DNA from: a virus
Virus record (IMG/VR): IMGVR_UViG_3300005613_000128
Span: 1-43,494 of that record
DNA: 43,494 nucleotides
Direction: 5' to 3' (one strand)
Made by a program: the position numbers and the translations under genes. This document shows, in pieces, positions 1-8,090 of the stretch; position 1 is the first letter of the stretch, and every line of letters begins with the position of its first letter. The notes under the pieces are model-generated. The model did not search any database, was not told the origin of the DNA, and saw only the letters and a list, made by a program, of their open reading frames with translations.

Positions 1-1354
1 CTGGAGTCCACGGGGCTTTATACTTCTTACCTTCAATCCTCGCTTGGACAGGTTCAACCACCTCCTCCTCAAAAACCTCACCGATGATACCGTGCCACCC
101 CAACCTTTTGGCGACCTCTCCTAACTTCTTAGAAGTTGTGATTCCTGTTTTTGTGGCCAATCCCCCCAAAAGACCCTTCTTTAGAAAACCAAGTGGCTTC
201 TCTATAAGAACACCCATCCGTTCTGACGCGATTTCGGTGGCGTGCATTGCAAATGCTTTGGTGAACGCTTTGTCAAAATCATCTACTTCATCTACGACTT
301 TTACAACCGCATCCCCTTTTTCCCCAGCCACAAGTCTATGGCTCGGTAAAGCATATTCAGCAGTTTTGTTGGATAATGCAGAAAGAGTAACAAGGTTCGA
401 TCCGCCCGCTTGAGATAGAGACCCTACTCCCCAAGCGATAATGTCTGATGCGACCTGTGGTAGATTAGTAGATGCGAGAGCGTTTATCGTTGTTGATTTC
501 CCAGCTATGTAGTCAGGAGTTGTTGCCATAAAACCCAATGCAAATGCAGGTATATGCTTAACTACCTCACCAGCGGCATAGCCAACACCACGATCAATAA
601 TCTCATTAATTGCTCTAGCCCTGTTCCGCTCGTATAGCGCTCGTTCTAAGGGGGAAATGTCCCCTCCTGTCTTGATTTTTTCCTCTACCCGTTTTACCGC
701 TCGCAATTCTTTCTGAAGCTCCGCACTAATAGCAGTTGGCACCAGCACCTCTCCGAGGCGCTCTGAAAATAACGATTGGAAGAATCCCCGTCTTGTTTGC
801 TCAAGCCCTAGAAACTCTCGGTAGATTGTGGCCGATTCCTCAAGTTCTCTAATAGCGTCTCTCCGTATCATAGGGTCGGTGGCTTCCTCCGTTACTGGAA
901 GGACACCAAGCGCTCTGGGAATGTCAGCTATTTCTTCAAGGATGTTTCTTACAGGGGAGCGCCCTTGCTCAATGTCCGCCTGTTCCTTTCTGTATTGCTC
1001 TATCAATCCCTCTGTTCTTGTGAGGGATTGTTGGACATTTCCTACCAAGTTAGCGTGGGCATCACCAGCCGAAGGTTTCCTTATCTCTTTTTTTGCCTCT
1101 TCCCGTTCACCAAACAGGAATCTGCGGGCGGGTTCTAACCGTTGTTTGATTTGTGCCACCAATGAGGGTTTGGTTGGTTCTATTGTGGGAGTAGCCGGCT
1201 TCGGAGCTTTTCGAGGTTGATAATCAGAAAAGTCAAAAATAGTGCCAGTAGTCTTTTTTTTTTCCACCTCCCCACTGACCATTGTTTTGGCTACTTGAGA
1301 GGGTTTCTTTTTCTTTTTTCTTTCCTCATAGTCGGAAAAATCAAAAATTGCCAT
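1..1354 (-). CDS. Giant polyvalent virion protein, N-terminal part (gene continues at 43494)
   Basis: This is the 5' end of the giant gene whose remainder lies at 34424-43494. Reading the minus strand from the ATG at 1354 gives an open frame to base 1, and the frame continues exactly across the 123-bp terminal overlap. Start at 1354 and stop at 34424 on a 43,371-bp circle give 10,302 nt, or 3433 residues. The start follows GGAG and lies 1 nt after the stop of the LysM gene. The N-terminus begins MAIFDFSDYEERKKKKK, and the motif IFDFSDY recurs at about residue 40, separated by a Lys-rich linker. The rest (about residues 60-417) is charged and helical with an Ala/Gly-rich stretch near residues 250-320. 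No enzyme domain is recognised here. The role of the motif (for example capsid loading) is inference. Confidence 0.9.
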   Translation of the reverse strand, partial: MAIFDFSDYEERKKKKKPSQVAKTMVSGEVEKKKTTGTIFDFSDYQPRKAPKPATPTIEPTKPSLVAQIKQRLEPARRFLFGEREEAKKEIRKPSAGDAHANLVGNVQQSLTRTEGLIEQYRKEQADIEQGRSPVRNILEEIADIPRALGVLPVTEEATDPMIRRDAIRELEESATIYREFLGLEQTRRGFFQSLFSERLGEVLVPTAISAELQKELRAVKRVEEKIKTGGDISPLERALYERNRARAINEIIDRGVGYAAGEVVKHIPAFALGFMATTPDYIAGKSTTINALASTNLPQVASDIIAWGVGSLSQAGGSNLVTLSALSNKTAEYALPSHRLVAGEKGDAVVKVVDEVDDFDKAFTKAFAMHATEIASERMGVLIEKPLGFLKKGLLGGLATKTGITTSKKLGEVAKRLGWHGIIGEVFEEEVVEPVQARIEGKKYKAPWTP

Positions 1355-1355
1355 T

Positions 1356-2684
1356 CTATTCTCCAGTTTCAAGGTCTAACCGTTGTTGGACTGTTAGCCC
1401 GTATTGTCCTAAACTATATGGATCGCGGTAACCCCTAAACTGCCTGTCAAATTCGTCAATATCCCCCCCGTTAGCTACCCACTTATTTCTGGCGTAGGTG
1501 TAAACATCCCCAGTAACGTGGCCGTAATCGTTCGCTTGAGACGAAAGCCAACTACTCATTTCCTCATACGCTTGACGGGAAAGTTCGGTTTCGCTTGGCT
1601 CCTTCTCAGCCGTTGGTGTAGGAGTCATTCCAGTCTGCCTCATTTCAAACCCACCATCTTTACCAAACATTAACGCCTCACCAGTCTTTTCGTTAAAGGC
1701 CGCCAAACGGTCTGACGGACTCATTTTGAGATTGCTGATAAACCCTAGTGGCATTCCCGATTGTGCCTCTAATTTAGAAACTAACACCTTCTGGTTATCA
1801 TCCATATCATCCCAGCTAATATTCCCTGCTGTTACTGCATTAGCAAAGACAGTTAAGTTGGCCTTAGCCCGATCTATTGACAGTTCATAATCGGAAAGAG
1901 CATCTCGTTCCTCACCACGAATAATGTCATACATTTGAATATTGCGATTAAACTCACTTTCATACCGCTCTACCGTATCTTCGTAGGTCATCCTTTCAAA
2001 ACTCATCAATTGATTGATCAAGCTGTATTTGGTATTCAATTCATCTACTGCCCGTTTCTTCTGTCTGCCAAGATAATCCGCCCGTTCAAGATAAGCCCTC
2101 TCCTCCTCGCCGATCCTTCCCTCAATAACATTCAAGGCGACCGGTTTACCTCTCTCTGTCGTCCTTTGTTGCCTAAATCCCGCATATAAATCTTCCTCCT
2201 GCGCGCTTATATCTGTAACGAACTGCTCCAACTCGGAGACGCCTTGCTCCTCCCTATAACCACCATACATCTTTGCCCAATCAACCGGTTTCGGCAAGCC
2301 CACACTTGGTTCTACCAGTGCCTTTATCTCCTCTGCACTTCTCTGGCGAACCTCTGGTTTTTGTTGGACAGAGGCCATTATCTCATCTTGATATTTACTA
2401 AGGAATTGGTTTATATCCCTAGCAGGTTGGGGAGCGGGAGCAGTGGTTGGCGTTCCAGAAGTAGCGGCAGGAGCGGCAGGAGCGGCAGGAGCGGCACCAC
2501 CACCAATAGTGAGAACCTCACCGGGGTAGATCAGATTAGGGTCTCCCGATTTGAAGCCCGTAATTTTACGCCAATCAACACCATACTTAGCGCCAATGCC
2601 GGAGAGGGTTTCTCCTGATTTGACGGTGTGGGTTGTGCCACCTTGGGCTTTTGCCTTTTCGAGTAATCCAGCGATATAGACCAT
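1356..2684 (-). CDS. LysM-domain virion protein
   Basis: The 442-residue product carries one LysM peptidoglycan-binding domain at about residues 17-62 (HTVKSGETLSGIGAKYGVDW, then NLIYPGEVLTI). An Ala/Pro/Thr-rich linker (about 65-88) and a long charged, mostly helical region follow. LysM binds N-acetylglucosamine polymers, so the protein probably touches the cell wall during entry, as a tail-tip or ejected protein. No catalytic domain is visible. Its ATG overlaps the preceding stop as TAATG, implying translational coupling to the coiled-coil gene, and its stop is 1 nt from the start of the giant polyvalent gene. The domain is certain; the position in the virion is inferred. Confidence 0.85.
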   Translation of the reverse strand: MVYIAGLLEKAKAQGGTTHTVKSGETLSGIGAKYGVDWRKITGFKSGDPNLIYPGEVLTIGGGAAPAAPAAPAATSGTPTTAPAPQPARDINQFLSKYQDEIMASVQQKPEVRQRSAEEIKALVEPSVGLPKPVDWAKMYGGYREEQGVSELEQFVTDISAQEEDLYAGFRQQRTTERGKPVALNVIEGRIGEEERAYLERADYLGRQKKRAVDELNTKYSLINQLMSFERMTYEDTVERYESEFNRNIQMYDIIRGEERDALSDYELSIDRAKANLTVFANAVTAGNISWDDMDDNQKVLVSKLEAQSGMPLGFISNLKMSPSDRLAAFNEKTGEALMFGKDGGFEMRQTGMTPTPTAEKEPSETELSRQAYEEMSSWLSSQANDYGHVTGDVYTYARNKWVANGGDIDEFDRQFRGYRDPYSLGQYGLTVQQRLDLETGE

Positions 2685-2881
2685 TATTTATCCTTTGTTG
2701 GTTTTTCACTTTCCAACTTTTCAATCACTTCTTGCAATGCCTTACGCTGACCACGGAGATCAACCAACTTTGTTGACAGAACTGATCTGGCTTCCTCAAT
2801 ACCCGCCAACTTTGTCTTAGTCTTTTCAAACTCTGCCTCTATAAAAGCAATTTGTTTTTCAAGGTCTTTAGTTAAATCCAT
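2684..2881 (-). CDS. Small coiled-coil protein
   Basis: This 65-residue protein is almost entirely heptad-like (LEKQIAFIEAEFEKTKTKL, then LVDLRGQRKALQEVIEKLE) with a charged tail. It has no signal peptide or membrane segment. The ATG follows GAGGTGGTGAT, a good ribosome site, and the stop overlaps the next ATG as TAATG. Its place between the fibre gene and the LysM gene suggests a structural linker or oligomerisation role. No family is recognised. Confidence 0.75.
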   Translation of the reverse strand: MDLTKDLEKQIAFIEAEFEKTKTKLAGIEEARSVLSTKLVDLRGQRKALQEVIEKLESEKPTKDK

Positions 2882-2904
2882 TGATTATCACCACCTCTAT
2901 TTTA

Positions 2905-4374
2905 TCACTTTTTTGGCTTTTTCTCTACACCGCTTTTAATAGCCCGCGCGCTCATTATCCCAGCAACCCTCTCTTTGCCCTTTTTACCCTTCTTTCTTAT
3001 ATGTTCAAACATCTCCTTATCCCTTTTCTCCTTACGTTTTATCGCTTTTTTACTTGTTGGGTTATCGAAGTCCTCCTTAGCAGGTTCGGTTATCAAGTTG
3101 CCATTATCGTCGAAGGTGGGACTTTCCATAACGAAGCGGTCGCCCCTTTTAGCCTTTACCTCCCAGAAGAACTCCTGTCCTACTTTTTCTCCCTTCACAA
3201 CGAACTCACCACCCGAAACGTCTCCATCAATATAAACCCCCGAAAACCCGTTCTTACAGGTTAACTGAACCGTGCGCTCATCTTTTTGTGTTAATGCTTC
3301 AAAATAGTCAGGTAGTTTAATAGTAACTTTACGACCCTTGCCGATCTTTGCTTCACCTCTGTAAAAAACGCCCGCTTCCGGACCCTCACAAAAGGAATGG
3401 ATAAGGTAGTGGGTCTCTGGCTTTAGAGGATGGTCTATCTTAAAAGCGCCTGCGCCTTTGGTTAAAGTTCCGTCAATCTCTAAATCATCGTGGATCGTTA
3501 CGCTTGCAAATCTAATATCACAATTATCACTATCACTGTGTTCAAACATCACTGTTTCTGTTTCATCGGGGCTTTCGATCCAAAACTCCCCACCATTCTG
3601 ACAAACAATCTGGTAATTACCGTCATCTCCTTTCAGAAAGAAATCGTTGTAGCAAGTAACATTTCCATCAGGATCCAACTTAATATCATCACCACCTGTC
3701 GTATAAAGCCGTAAAGCGCCGCCTATTACTTCTATTTGCGCCGTAGTTTCGAATTGTAAATAACCGTTGGTAATGGTGATATTATCATTGACAGTGAGAT
3801 TGGAACCTATGTAGCCCGTGCTGGTCGTGGTAATAGTAGTGGCACTAAGTCCCCCACAATCAATATCATCAACCCAGAGATCGTCGGCATAAATATCATT
3901 GGTAACTCTAAGATTTGCATCAGTAATCCGAACACTCGATCCTCCAGTTATTCTTAAATCATTAGCATAACCAGTTTCTCCCCAATTTAACTGTGGTGGG
4001 CCAGCAGCTGTTCCAATATGCATTTGCCCACAACCAGAGTAAATATAAAGTCCACCACTGCCAGCGCCCAAATACTCCAAATAAGCATCTTTTCCGGAAT
4101 TAAAGTATATTTTTTGTGAATCGCCAAGTAAAACAATCGAACCTACAACCACATCTCCGTCCATATTTACTCGAAATGGAGCATCGTCCCACAACTTAGC
4201 CCCCAACCAAATACCGCTCTTATCACCCCTAAAAACATTAGAACCCTGACCAATTTGCATTGCGCCAACATTGTCAAGGTTACTCACTCCGTAAATTTTA
4301 CCGGTGGGGTCTTCAAGCGGGGTATCGGAGATTATATTAAAAATGTTTTCTGCTTTTATCCGGCCTTCCAACAT
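2905..4374 (-). CDS. Tail fibre/spike-like protein with conserved C-terminal domain
   Basis: In this 489-residue protein the first about 300 residues are beta-rich, Gly/Asp/Asn-rich repeats of the fibre or beta-helix type (for example DANLRVTNDIYADDLWVDD). From about residue 305 comes a domain beginning GTLTKGAGAFKIDHPLKPE and continuing HYLIHSFCEGPEAGVFYRG, a conserved module I associate with phage fibres and bacterial surface proteins. The last about 80 residues are Lys-rich and disordered, ending KSGVEKKPKK. The ATG overlaps the upstream stop as TAATG. It is probably a receptor-binding or appendage protein; the exact role is inferred from composition, the C-terminal module and tail-gene neighbours. 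Confidence 0.75.
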   Translation of the reverse strand: MLEGRIKAENIFNIISDTPLEDPTGKIYGVSNLDNVGAMQIGQGSNVFRGDKSGIWLGAKLWDDAPFRVNMDGDVVVGSIVLLGDSQKIYFNSGKDAYLEYLGAGSGGLYIYSGCGQMHIGTAAGPPQLNWGETGYANDLRITGGSSVRITDANLRVTNDIYADDLWVDDIDCGGLSATTITTTSTGYIGSNLTVNDNITITNGYLQFETTAQIEVIGGALRLYTTGGDDIKLDPDGNVTCYNDFFLKGDDGNYQIVCQNGGEFWIESPDETETVMFEHSDSDNCDIRFASVTIHDDLEIDGTLTKGAGAFKIDHPLKPETHYLIHSFCEGPEAGVFYRGEAKIGKGRKVTIKLPDYFEALTQKDERTVQLTCKNGFSGVYIDGDVSGGEFVVKGEKVGQEFFWEVKAKRGDRFVMESPTFDDNGNLITEPAKEDFDNPTSKKAIKRKEKRDKEMFEHIRKKGKKGKERVAGIMSARAIKSGVEKKPKK

Positions 4375-4958
4375 TATGCAAATCCTCTTTCAAGAGGGTT
4401 AGTTGGCACCTGTCCTCGAAATATCCTGTCCCGCGCTTCCTGCACGGGCTGGGAGACCTCACCAGATAACCTCTCCAACGGCTGGTCAGGAATATCCCTT
4501 ACAACGGCCTTAGATGGGGTTTTTACAGAGGTGTCGGTATCCTTGCCAACCCTCTCTGGTGGTCGATCGGTTACATCTCTCGATACCAACATAGGTGTGT
4601 CCGGAGCAGTTGGGGGGGTGCTAGAAGGATCTGGTCGGACTTTCTCTGGTGATTGATCTGTTATATCTCTTGACACCAACGGGGGCGATTCTGGAAGCGC
4701 TGGAGGAGAGTCAGGTGTGTCCAACTGGGCTTTTTCAACTGGTTGGTCAACTATATCTCTTGACACCAACGGGGGCGATTCTGGAAGCGCTGGAGGTACA
4801 TCAGGAGCAGTTGGTTGGACTCTTTCTGGTGGTTTTTCTGGAGCGGTCTGTTTGAAGACGGGTCTTTCGGCAACTGATTCAATACTCTCTGGTTGGACAG
4901 GAGGAATAATCTCTACCGGTTTTTCCTTGACATCTTGGTACGCTTCGATCTTAGCCAT
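4374..4958 (-). CDS. Proline-rich tandem-repeat protein
   Basis: This 194-residue protein is built from about four 30-residue units containing PPALPESPPLVSRDI and DQPxEK variants. The units correspond to 90-bp DNA repeats; 45 bp are identical between 4662-4706 and 4752-4796, and a third, diverged copy begins near 4572. It is Pro/Glu/Asp-rich and probably extended or disordered. It lies between the propeller-like gene and the fibre gene, with a 4-nt gap upstream and a TAATG overlap downstream. A linker or spacer in the tail is plausible. No family is recognised. Confidence 0.75.
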   Translation of the reverse strand: MAKIEAYQDVKEKPVEIIPPVQPESIESVAERPVFKQTAPEKPPERVQPTAPDVPPALPESPPLVSRDIVDQPVEKAQLDTPDSPPALPESPPLVSRDITDQSPEKVRPDPSSTPPTAPDTPMLVSRDVTDRPPERVGKDTDTSVKTPSKAVVRDIPDQPLERLSGEVSQPVQEARDRIFRGQVPTNPLERGFA

Positions 4959-4962
4959 TTCA

Positions 4963-6405
4963 TCATCTCAAAAACACCGCGCCACGCTCAATTGTTGGAG
5001 CGTCGTTGGAGTTGGTTGTCATTAACAACTTCAACTGTAGCGTGTTGGCCTCCACACCTTCCTCAGCGTAAACGAGCTTTCTGGTAGTATCCTTAATTTC
5101 GGTCGTTGCTGTATAAGAACCAGTGTAGTTTTTATCGTACTGAATCTCAATTACACAACTAGCCGGAACTGTCTCATAGGCTACCAAAAACTTTGAGAAG
5201 GTTGAGAACGGCTCTCTGGTCGCGCTCATCACCCGCGTTTCGATGTAAGCCCCATTTAGCTTGTTCGAGGCATCAATCTTATCAACTCCGTAGTTAGTGC
5301 TTTCCTTCCACGCCACATAAAGATCGTGGCCGTCAACAAGAACCGCGCCAATGGTAGTACCAGTTAGGATAAAGGCGGCACCACTTCTTTGTGAGGTGGG
5401 ATAAGGAAAATCCAAAATATAGGGGTAACTTCGACCTGCCCGACCTAATCTATACACCCCCTCGTCAGCGGGGTCCCCAGAGCCGTTAGAGAACCCAAAA
5501 AGAATGTTACCGCCAATGTTGGCAACCGATCCGGGCTTGACACTCCCATACTTAGCGGCAGTAAAGTCTCCGGGGATTTTCTTAAATAATTCCAATGCTT
5601 GTCCGTTGTAGGTGTAAATGTTACCTCGTAACCCCGCTTGAACGAATACCATACTATCCGCAGGCATAAAGGCGTTAATCCCTTCCTCATCTACCGGATC
5701 GGAAACGGCGAAGTTGACACTAACTGTATTCCAGCGAATAACCTCGGTTGTGGCAATATCCGCTCCGCGATAGGTGCCGATTAAAACATCGGTTCCGATC
5801 TTCCCCAAAGCACTAACCCGACGTGGTGTTTTAATATCAAGAGCCAATCCACTAAATACTCCCGCATCTACTGTGGCCATATACTTCCCATCTCCGATGT
5901 AGAGGATATTATTTTGCTCAATCATCGGGTGGTAGGCCGCATCAGTAACTAGAAACTTTGCCCAGTTCTGCCCTGTAAGACCTGACCAGTCATCGTCCGC
6001 ACTGGCAACAGCGATCCTGTGTAAGTAACTCTCCGTCGCCCAGTAAACATAACCTTGATACTCAAAAGCACCCAGACAGGCGGCACCACCAGCAGTTGGG
6101 ACAGTTGTGTGACACAGAGTCCAAGTACCAGCGGCGGCGCGGTGCCAAATCTTGCCAGAGTCGCCACTAAACCAGAGTGTATCTCCAGTAGTTAAAGTAA
6201 GAGCGTGGGTGCAAAGTTCGGTTACGGTTGCCGCGCTATTCTTGGTTAATTTCTGTTCAACTTTGAGCAGGCCGGGGGTGGAGTGGGGATCAAATCCAAT
6301 CATTTTGTAAACAGAGTTTTTAACGCCCGACCATTTGGAATCGGCTAGACCGCCTGTGTTAAAACCCTCGATTGGTATGACCTGCTCAGCTCTTTGGTTT
6401 GGCAT
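4963..6405 (-). CDS. Beta-propeller-like tail protein, short paralogue
   Basis: The 480-residue protein opens MPNQRAEQVIPIEGFNTGG and has repeated beta segments typical of a propeller (LWFSGDSGKIWHR, ILYIGDGKYMATVDAG, NIYTYNGQALELFKKIPGD). It aligns along its whole length with the product of 6438-8075 but lacks that protein's Ser-Pro insertion. In short-tailed phages similar proteins form the tail nozzle or stopper; that assignment is inference. The start has no Shine-Dalgarno; an extended -10 box (6415-6423) lies 9 nt upstream. Confidence 0.75.
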   Translation of the reverse strand: MPNQRAEQVIPIEGFNTGGLADSKWSGVKNSVYKMIGFDPHSTPGLLKVEQKLTKNSAATVTELCTHALTLTTGDTLWFSGDSGKIWHRAAAGTWTLCHTTVPTAGGAACLGAFEYQGYVYWATESYLHRIAVASADDDWSGLTGQNWAKFLVTDAAYHPMIEQNNILYIGDGKYMATVDAGVFSGLALDIKTPRRVSALGKIGTDVLIGTYRGADIATTEVIRWNTVSVNFAVSDPVDEEGINAFMPADSMVFVQAGLRGNIYTYNGQALELFKKIPGDFTAAKYGSVKPGSVANIGGNILFGFSNGSGDPADEGVYRLGRAGRSYPYILDFPYPTSQRSGAAFILTGTTIGAVLVDGHDLYVAWKESTNYGVDKIDASNKLNGAYIETRVMSATREPFSTFSKFLVAYETVPASCVIEIQYDKNYTGSYTATTEIKDTTRKLVYAEEGVEANTLQLKLLMTTNSNDAPTIERGAVFLR

Positions 6406-6414
6406 TTCAGTTCA

Positions 6415-6441
6415 ATTATACCACAAAAAAATAAATGTCAA
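6415..6441 (-). promoter_or_regulatory. Promoter immediately upstream of the 4963-6405 gene
   Basis: On the minus strand TTGACA (6436-6441), a 15-nt spacer and TGGTATAAT (6415-6423) precede the ATG at 6405 by only 9 nt. A transcript from this box would begin at or beside the start codon. The spacer is shorter than the optimal 17, but the extended -10 (TGG) compensates. Confidence 0.6.
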
Positions 6442-8075
6442 CGAATGAATACCGCCGCACCTCTGATAGTTGGTGCGTAGTTAGCATTCGCCGTAAATAC
6501 AAGTTTTATCTGTAAAGTTGTTGCCTCCACGCTCTGCTCCGCGAAAATTACCCGTCGGGCAGTATCAGTAACCTCCGTCAACCCCGCATAATCGGCATGG
6601 TTCTTGCTGTATTGTATATCAATATCTGTATGTGTTGGTAAATCAACATAAGCCACTAAAAACTTGGAAAAGTCTGAGAACGGCTCTCTTTGAGCGGCCA
6701 TCACCATTGTTTCTAGGTACGCCCCATCGAGTTTATTGTTTGGATCCAACCTATCAACCCCGCTCGCTCCAGAGTACTTCCACGAAGCGAAAAGTTGCTG
6801 ACCAACCACCAAAAGCGCCCCAAACTCAACTCCGGATAGTATAAACCCTTCTTCCTCCTCCAGTGGTTCTGGAGAAGGAGAGACGCTAACACTAGGTGAT
6901 TCAGAAGGTGACTCAGATGGCGATTCGCTGGCACTTGGAGAGACTGAGCCAGACTCACTAGGACTTGAAGAATGGCTAGGGCTTGGGGACTCACTGGCAC
7001 TCTCTGATGGCGAATTAGAAGGCGACTCTGATAGGCTTTCTGACTCCTCTACACGCTCCGAAATTGGGTACGGCAGATCCAAAATATAGGGATAGTTTCT
7101 GGAGTGCCTGCCAAGACGGTAGATCCCGTCATCAATGGGATTCCCAGAGGAACCAAAGACACCAAATAAAACCTCTCCCGCAAGATTGGCAACAGCGTTC
7201 GGATTGACGAGACATTCGGTACTTATGGTGTGATCACCGGGGATTTTCTTGTAAAGCTCTAGTTCTTCGCCGTTGTAGACGTAAAGGTTCCCCGCCACAC
7301 CAGCAGAAACGAAAATGAGGTTGTCTCCGGGCAGGAAGGCGTTGATGGTGCTTTCCTCAATCGTATCAGAAGTGGTAAAGCTATCACTCCAAGTGTTCCA
7401 GCGGAAAACCTCCGCCCTGTTGTAGGCATTACCTTCGGTTCCGATGAGGATGTCCGTTCCTATCTTTCCTAAACACTTAACTATAATGGGGTCTTTAATA
7501 TCCAAAGCCGAAGCGGTAAAGACCCCAGCATCAACTTGAGCCACATCGTGACCATCCCCAATGTAGAGGACTAAGTGTTGCTCGATCATTGGGTGGTAAT
7601 CAGCATTAGCATTATCAAAATCGTCCCAGTCCTCAACAGCATTAGCTGTCCACTCCGCGGCCCCTTCCGCATCTGTGGCAAGGATTCTGTGGAGACGGCT
7701 CTGTGTCGCCCAGTAGATATAACCCTGATACTCGGCCGCCCCTAAGCACGCCGCCGCGCCCGCCTCTGGTGTAGTTGTGTGAACTAAGCTCCACCAGCCG
7801 TTCGCTCTCCGTTCCCAAATCTTCCCGCTCTCAGAACTAAACCAGTAGGTACGACCGTTAGTAGAAGCGACGGCTACCTTTACAAACTCGTCAACGGTGG
7901 CACCACTATCTTTAGTCATCTTCTGGGCAACTTTCAAGAGGCCGGGGGTGGTATGGAGGTCGAAACCGATCAGTTTATAGAACGAATTTTCAACACCGCT
8001 GAATTTGCTATCAGCTAGTCCACCAAGATTAAATTTTTCTATTGGTATAACTTGTTCTGATCGTTGATTTGGCAT
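6438..8075 (-). CDS. Beta-propeller-like tail protein with SPSES insertion, long paralogue
   Basis: This 545-residue paralogue of the 4963-6405 product opens MPNQRSEQVIPIEKFNLGG. The same beta segments occur in the same order (YWFSSESGKIWERR, VLYIGDGHDVAQVDAG, NLYVYNGEELELYKKIPGD). Between RLGRHSRNYPYILDLPYP and GFILSGVEFGALLV it carries about 68 extra residues of Ser-Pro-Glu repeats (about residues 340-408), where the short paralogue has only a turn. The insertion probably exits a surface loop without disturbing the fold. There is no Shine-Dalgarno; TGATATAAT lies 6 nt before the ATG. Tail nozzle or adhesin support is an inferred role. Confidence 0.75.
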   Translation of the reverse strand: MPNQRSEQVIPIEKFNLGGLADSKFSGVENSFYKLIGFDLHTTPGLLKVAQKMTKDSGATVDEFVKVAVASTNGRTYWFSSESGKIWERRANGWWSLVHTTTPEAGAAACLGAAEYQGYIYWATQSRLHRILATDAEGAAEWTANAVEDWDDFDNANADYHPMIEQHLVLYIGDGHDVAQVDAGVFTASALDIKDPIIVKCLGKIGTDILIGTEGNAYNRAEVFRWNTWSDSFTTSDTIEESTINAFLPGDNLIFVSAGVAGNLYVYNGEELELYKKIPGDHTISTECLVNPNAVANLAGEVLFGVFGSSGNPIDDGIYRLGRHSRNYPYILDLPYPISERVEESESLSESPSNSPSESASESPSPSHSSSPSESGSVSPSASESPSESPSESPSVSVSPSPEPLEEEEGFILSGVEFGALLVVGQQLFASWKYSGASGVDRLDPNNKLDGAYLETMVMAAQREPFSDFSKFLVAYVDLPTHTDIDIQYSKNHADYAGLTEVTDTARRVIFAEQSVEATTLQIKLVFTANANYAPTIRGAAVFIR

Positions 8076-8081
8076 AATTAG

Positions 8082-8090
8082 ATTATATCA
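8082..8090 (-). promoter_or_regulatory. Extended -10 box before the 6438-8075 gene
   Basis: TGATATAAT on the minus strand ends 6 nt before the ATG at 8075. Initiation 6-7 nt downstream would start the message on the start codon. The box overlaps the first bases of the preceding intergenic gap. No clear -35 is seen because that position lies in the SPSES gene. Confidence 0.55.

Noticed and set aside
1-123. Biological terminal repeats of a T7-like genome
   Set aside because: The repeat lies within one continuous coding frame, which fits circular assembly overlap better than true ends.
36-1438. Plus-strand frames across 84-1438 as genes
   Set aside because: They are shadows of the giant gene's 5' part, which reads open on the minus strand in frame with 34424-43494.
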